From: an uncultured Prevotella sp.
Lineage (GTDB): Bacteria; Bacteroidota; Bacteroidia; Bacteroidales; Bacteroidaceae
DNA: 6,261 bases
Direction of reading: 5' to 3'
Assembly (NCBI GenBank): GCA_937916075.1
Contig: CALGHW010000451.1
Coordinates: 1-6,261, forward strand
Below the pieces are notes generated by a model. It worked only from the letters and a program-made list of their open reading frames with translations. It did no database searches and was not told the origin of the DNA. Positions 5,075-6,261 of the stretch are shown here, piece by piece (positions within the stretch are counted from its first letter, which is position 1; each line of letters starts with the position of its first letter). The translations under genes and the position numbers were made by a program.

Positions 5075-6261
5075 ATGGCTATAAAATATATCCCTTTTGT
5101 GCCTGACACCCTCAACGGACAGGCCATACTCGACAATTTCCAGCGCACACGTCGTGTGCAGACACTCCGCTACAACGGCAATGACGAGCCGGCCAAGCAT
5201 ATCCTGCGCGGCATGCCGCTCTATGAGACTGACCTGAAGGAGCGTTCGGGCCACAACGACGGAGGCAACCTCATTATCCGGGGGGAGTGTCTGTCGGCTT
5301 GTGCCTATCTGAAGGACCAGGGCCGACAGGTGGACCTGGTCTACATCGACCCGCCCTTTGCCAGCGGGGCCGACTATGCCAAAAAGGTGTACCTGCGGCG
5401 CAATCCGCTGGTGGCCAAGGCTGTGCGCGAGGCCGAGACTAAGTTGAGCCTGGACAGCGTGCGAGCCTTCGAGGAGAAGATGTATGGCGACATCTGGGAC
5501 AAGGAGAAATATCTTAACTGGATGTATGAGAACCTCATGGCCATCAAGGCTGTGATGAGCGACACGGCGTCCATCTATGTCCATCTCGACTGGCACATCG
5601 GCCACTATGTGAAGATACTGCTCGACGAGATATTCGGCGAGGCCAACTTCCGCAATGAGATAGTGTGGCATTATTACAACAAGATGCAGGGCAACGTCAA
5701 CCGCTTTGCCTCCGACCATGATGTCATCTTTGTATACAGCATGTCAGACAGCTACACCTTCCATGCGGTCAAGGAGAAGCGCGAGGAGAGCGTGCGCCAG
5801 ATTAAGCGCGTGTGGGACAAACAAAAGCAGAAGCTTGTCAATGCCAAGGACGAGCACGGCCATGTGCAGTATATCGAGACCGACGAGAAGACCGTAGACG
5901 ACGTGTGGCGTATCCCCATGCTTCAGCCGGCCGACAAGACCGAGGTGGTGGACTATGCCACCCAGAAGCCGGAGGCCTTGATAGAGCGTATTATCGAGGC
6001 CGCCAGCGACAAGGGGATGGTTGTGGCCGACTTCTTTGGCGGCAGTGGCGTGACGGCCACGGTGGCCAACCGCCTGGGCCGCCGCTTCGTGCATACCGAC
6101 ATCAATATCAACAGCGTGCAGACCACCCGCGACCGGCTGCGGTCCTTGCGGGCCGAGTTTGACGTGCTGGAGGTGAAGGACGGCATTGCCCTCTACCGCA
6201 ATCCTGCCCAGACCATGGACAAGCTCAAGAAGCTCATCGGCGGGCTCCGGCCCAACAAGAA
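5075..6261 (+). CDS. Site-specific DNA methyltransferase (N6-adenine/N4-cytosine, beta class), 3' partial
   Basis: ATG 5075 opens a frame that runs without a stop to the right edge (395 full codons). Residues 65-71 (NLIIRGE) and 85-101 (QVDLVYIDPPFASGADY, catalytic motif IV D92-P-P-F95) come first. Later come DVWRIPM (276-282), the motif X-like TQKPE (296-300) and the AdoMet-binding motif I DFFGGSG (319-325). Catalytic motif before AdoMet motif is the beta-class order of type III Mod proteins. DPPF replaces the commoner DPPY, a variant also known in active enzymes. The segment between about 200 and 275 probably includes target recognition. The enzyme would methylate the site recognised by the system, and a Mod would form a complex with the Res-like helicase. 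The 29-bp gap and shared base composition point to one operon. Additional C-terminal sequence lies beyond the window. Confidence 0.88.
   Translation, partial: MAIKYIPFVPDTLNGQAILDNFQRTRRVQTLRYNGNDEPAKHILRGMPLYETDLKERSGHNDGGNLIIRGECLSACAYLKDQGRQVDLVYIDPPFASGADYAKKVYLRRNPLVAKAVREAETKLSLDSVRAFEEKMYGDIWDKEKYLNWMYENLMAIKAVMSDTASIYVHLDWHIGHYVKILLDEIFGEANFRNEIVWHYYNKMQGNVNRFASDHDVIFVYSMSDSYTFHAVKEKREESVRQIKRVWDKQKQKLVNAKDEHGHVQYIETDEKTVDDVWRIPMLQPADKTEVVDYATQKPEALIERIIEAASDKGMVVADFFGGSGVTATVANRLGRRFVHTDININSVQTTRDRLRSLRAEFDVLEVKDGIALYRNPAQTMDKLKKLIGGLRPNK

Noticed and set aside
5280..5285. Run of six G in the methyltransferase at codons 69-71, considered as a phase-variation tract.
   Set aside because: Six bases is short for frequent slippage, and runs like this are expected by chance in such GC-rich coding sequence.
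5060..6186. Several open frames on the minus strand and in the other plus-strand frames over the methyltransferase.
   Set aside because: They are shadows of a GC-rich coding region. The frame from 5075 carries DPPF and FFGGSG motifs and is clearly the real gene.

Overview
The window looks like chromosomal DNA from a Bacteroidota species, probably a type IX secretion-bearing member of the Bacteroidales (Prevotellaceae- or Porphyromonadaceae-like). Three things suggest this: two TAnnTTTG promoter boxes of the Bacteroides type, no Shine-Dalgarno sequences before the starts, and a C-terminal domain resembling a type IX secretion (T9SS) sorting tail. The species cannot be resolved from the sequence.

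Left part (1-1864), a secreted-protein cassette. Bases 1-134 are the last 43 codons of a gene entering from the left. Its end is nearly identical (130 of 134 bases) to the end of the complete gene at 587-1864. That complete gene encodes a 425-residue secreted protein with a PstS-like periplasmic-binding-protein fold and a T9SS-type tail. Between the two copies, behind a promoter at 216-223, lies a small secreted protein (303-579) that appears broken by a one-base frameshift just after its signal peptide. It ends 7 bp before the PstS-like gene, so the two look co-transcribed. The arrangement suggests a tandemly amplified family of T9SS cargo proteins.

Middle (1865-2306), 442 bp without a credible gene. 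It holds a palindromic array of a 22-bp unit that can fold in two mutually exclusive ways (one form followed by a T-tract, so possibly a terminator), two GC-rich hairpins, a run of nine T, and the promoter of the next operon.

Right part (2307-6261), a GC-rich two-gene restriction-modification-like operon. A 912-residue type III Res-like SF2 helicase is followed after 29 bp by a beta-class N6-adenine/N4-cytosine DNA methyltransferase that runs off the right edge. The order is res then mod, opposite to classical type III systems. The C-terminal place where a PD-(D/E)xK nuclease site is expected lacks the acidic and lysine residues. The system may therefore be a helicase-methyltransferase pair without its own cleavage, or may depend on a nuclease encoded beyond the window.
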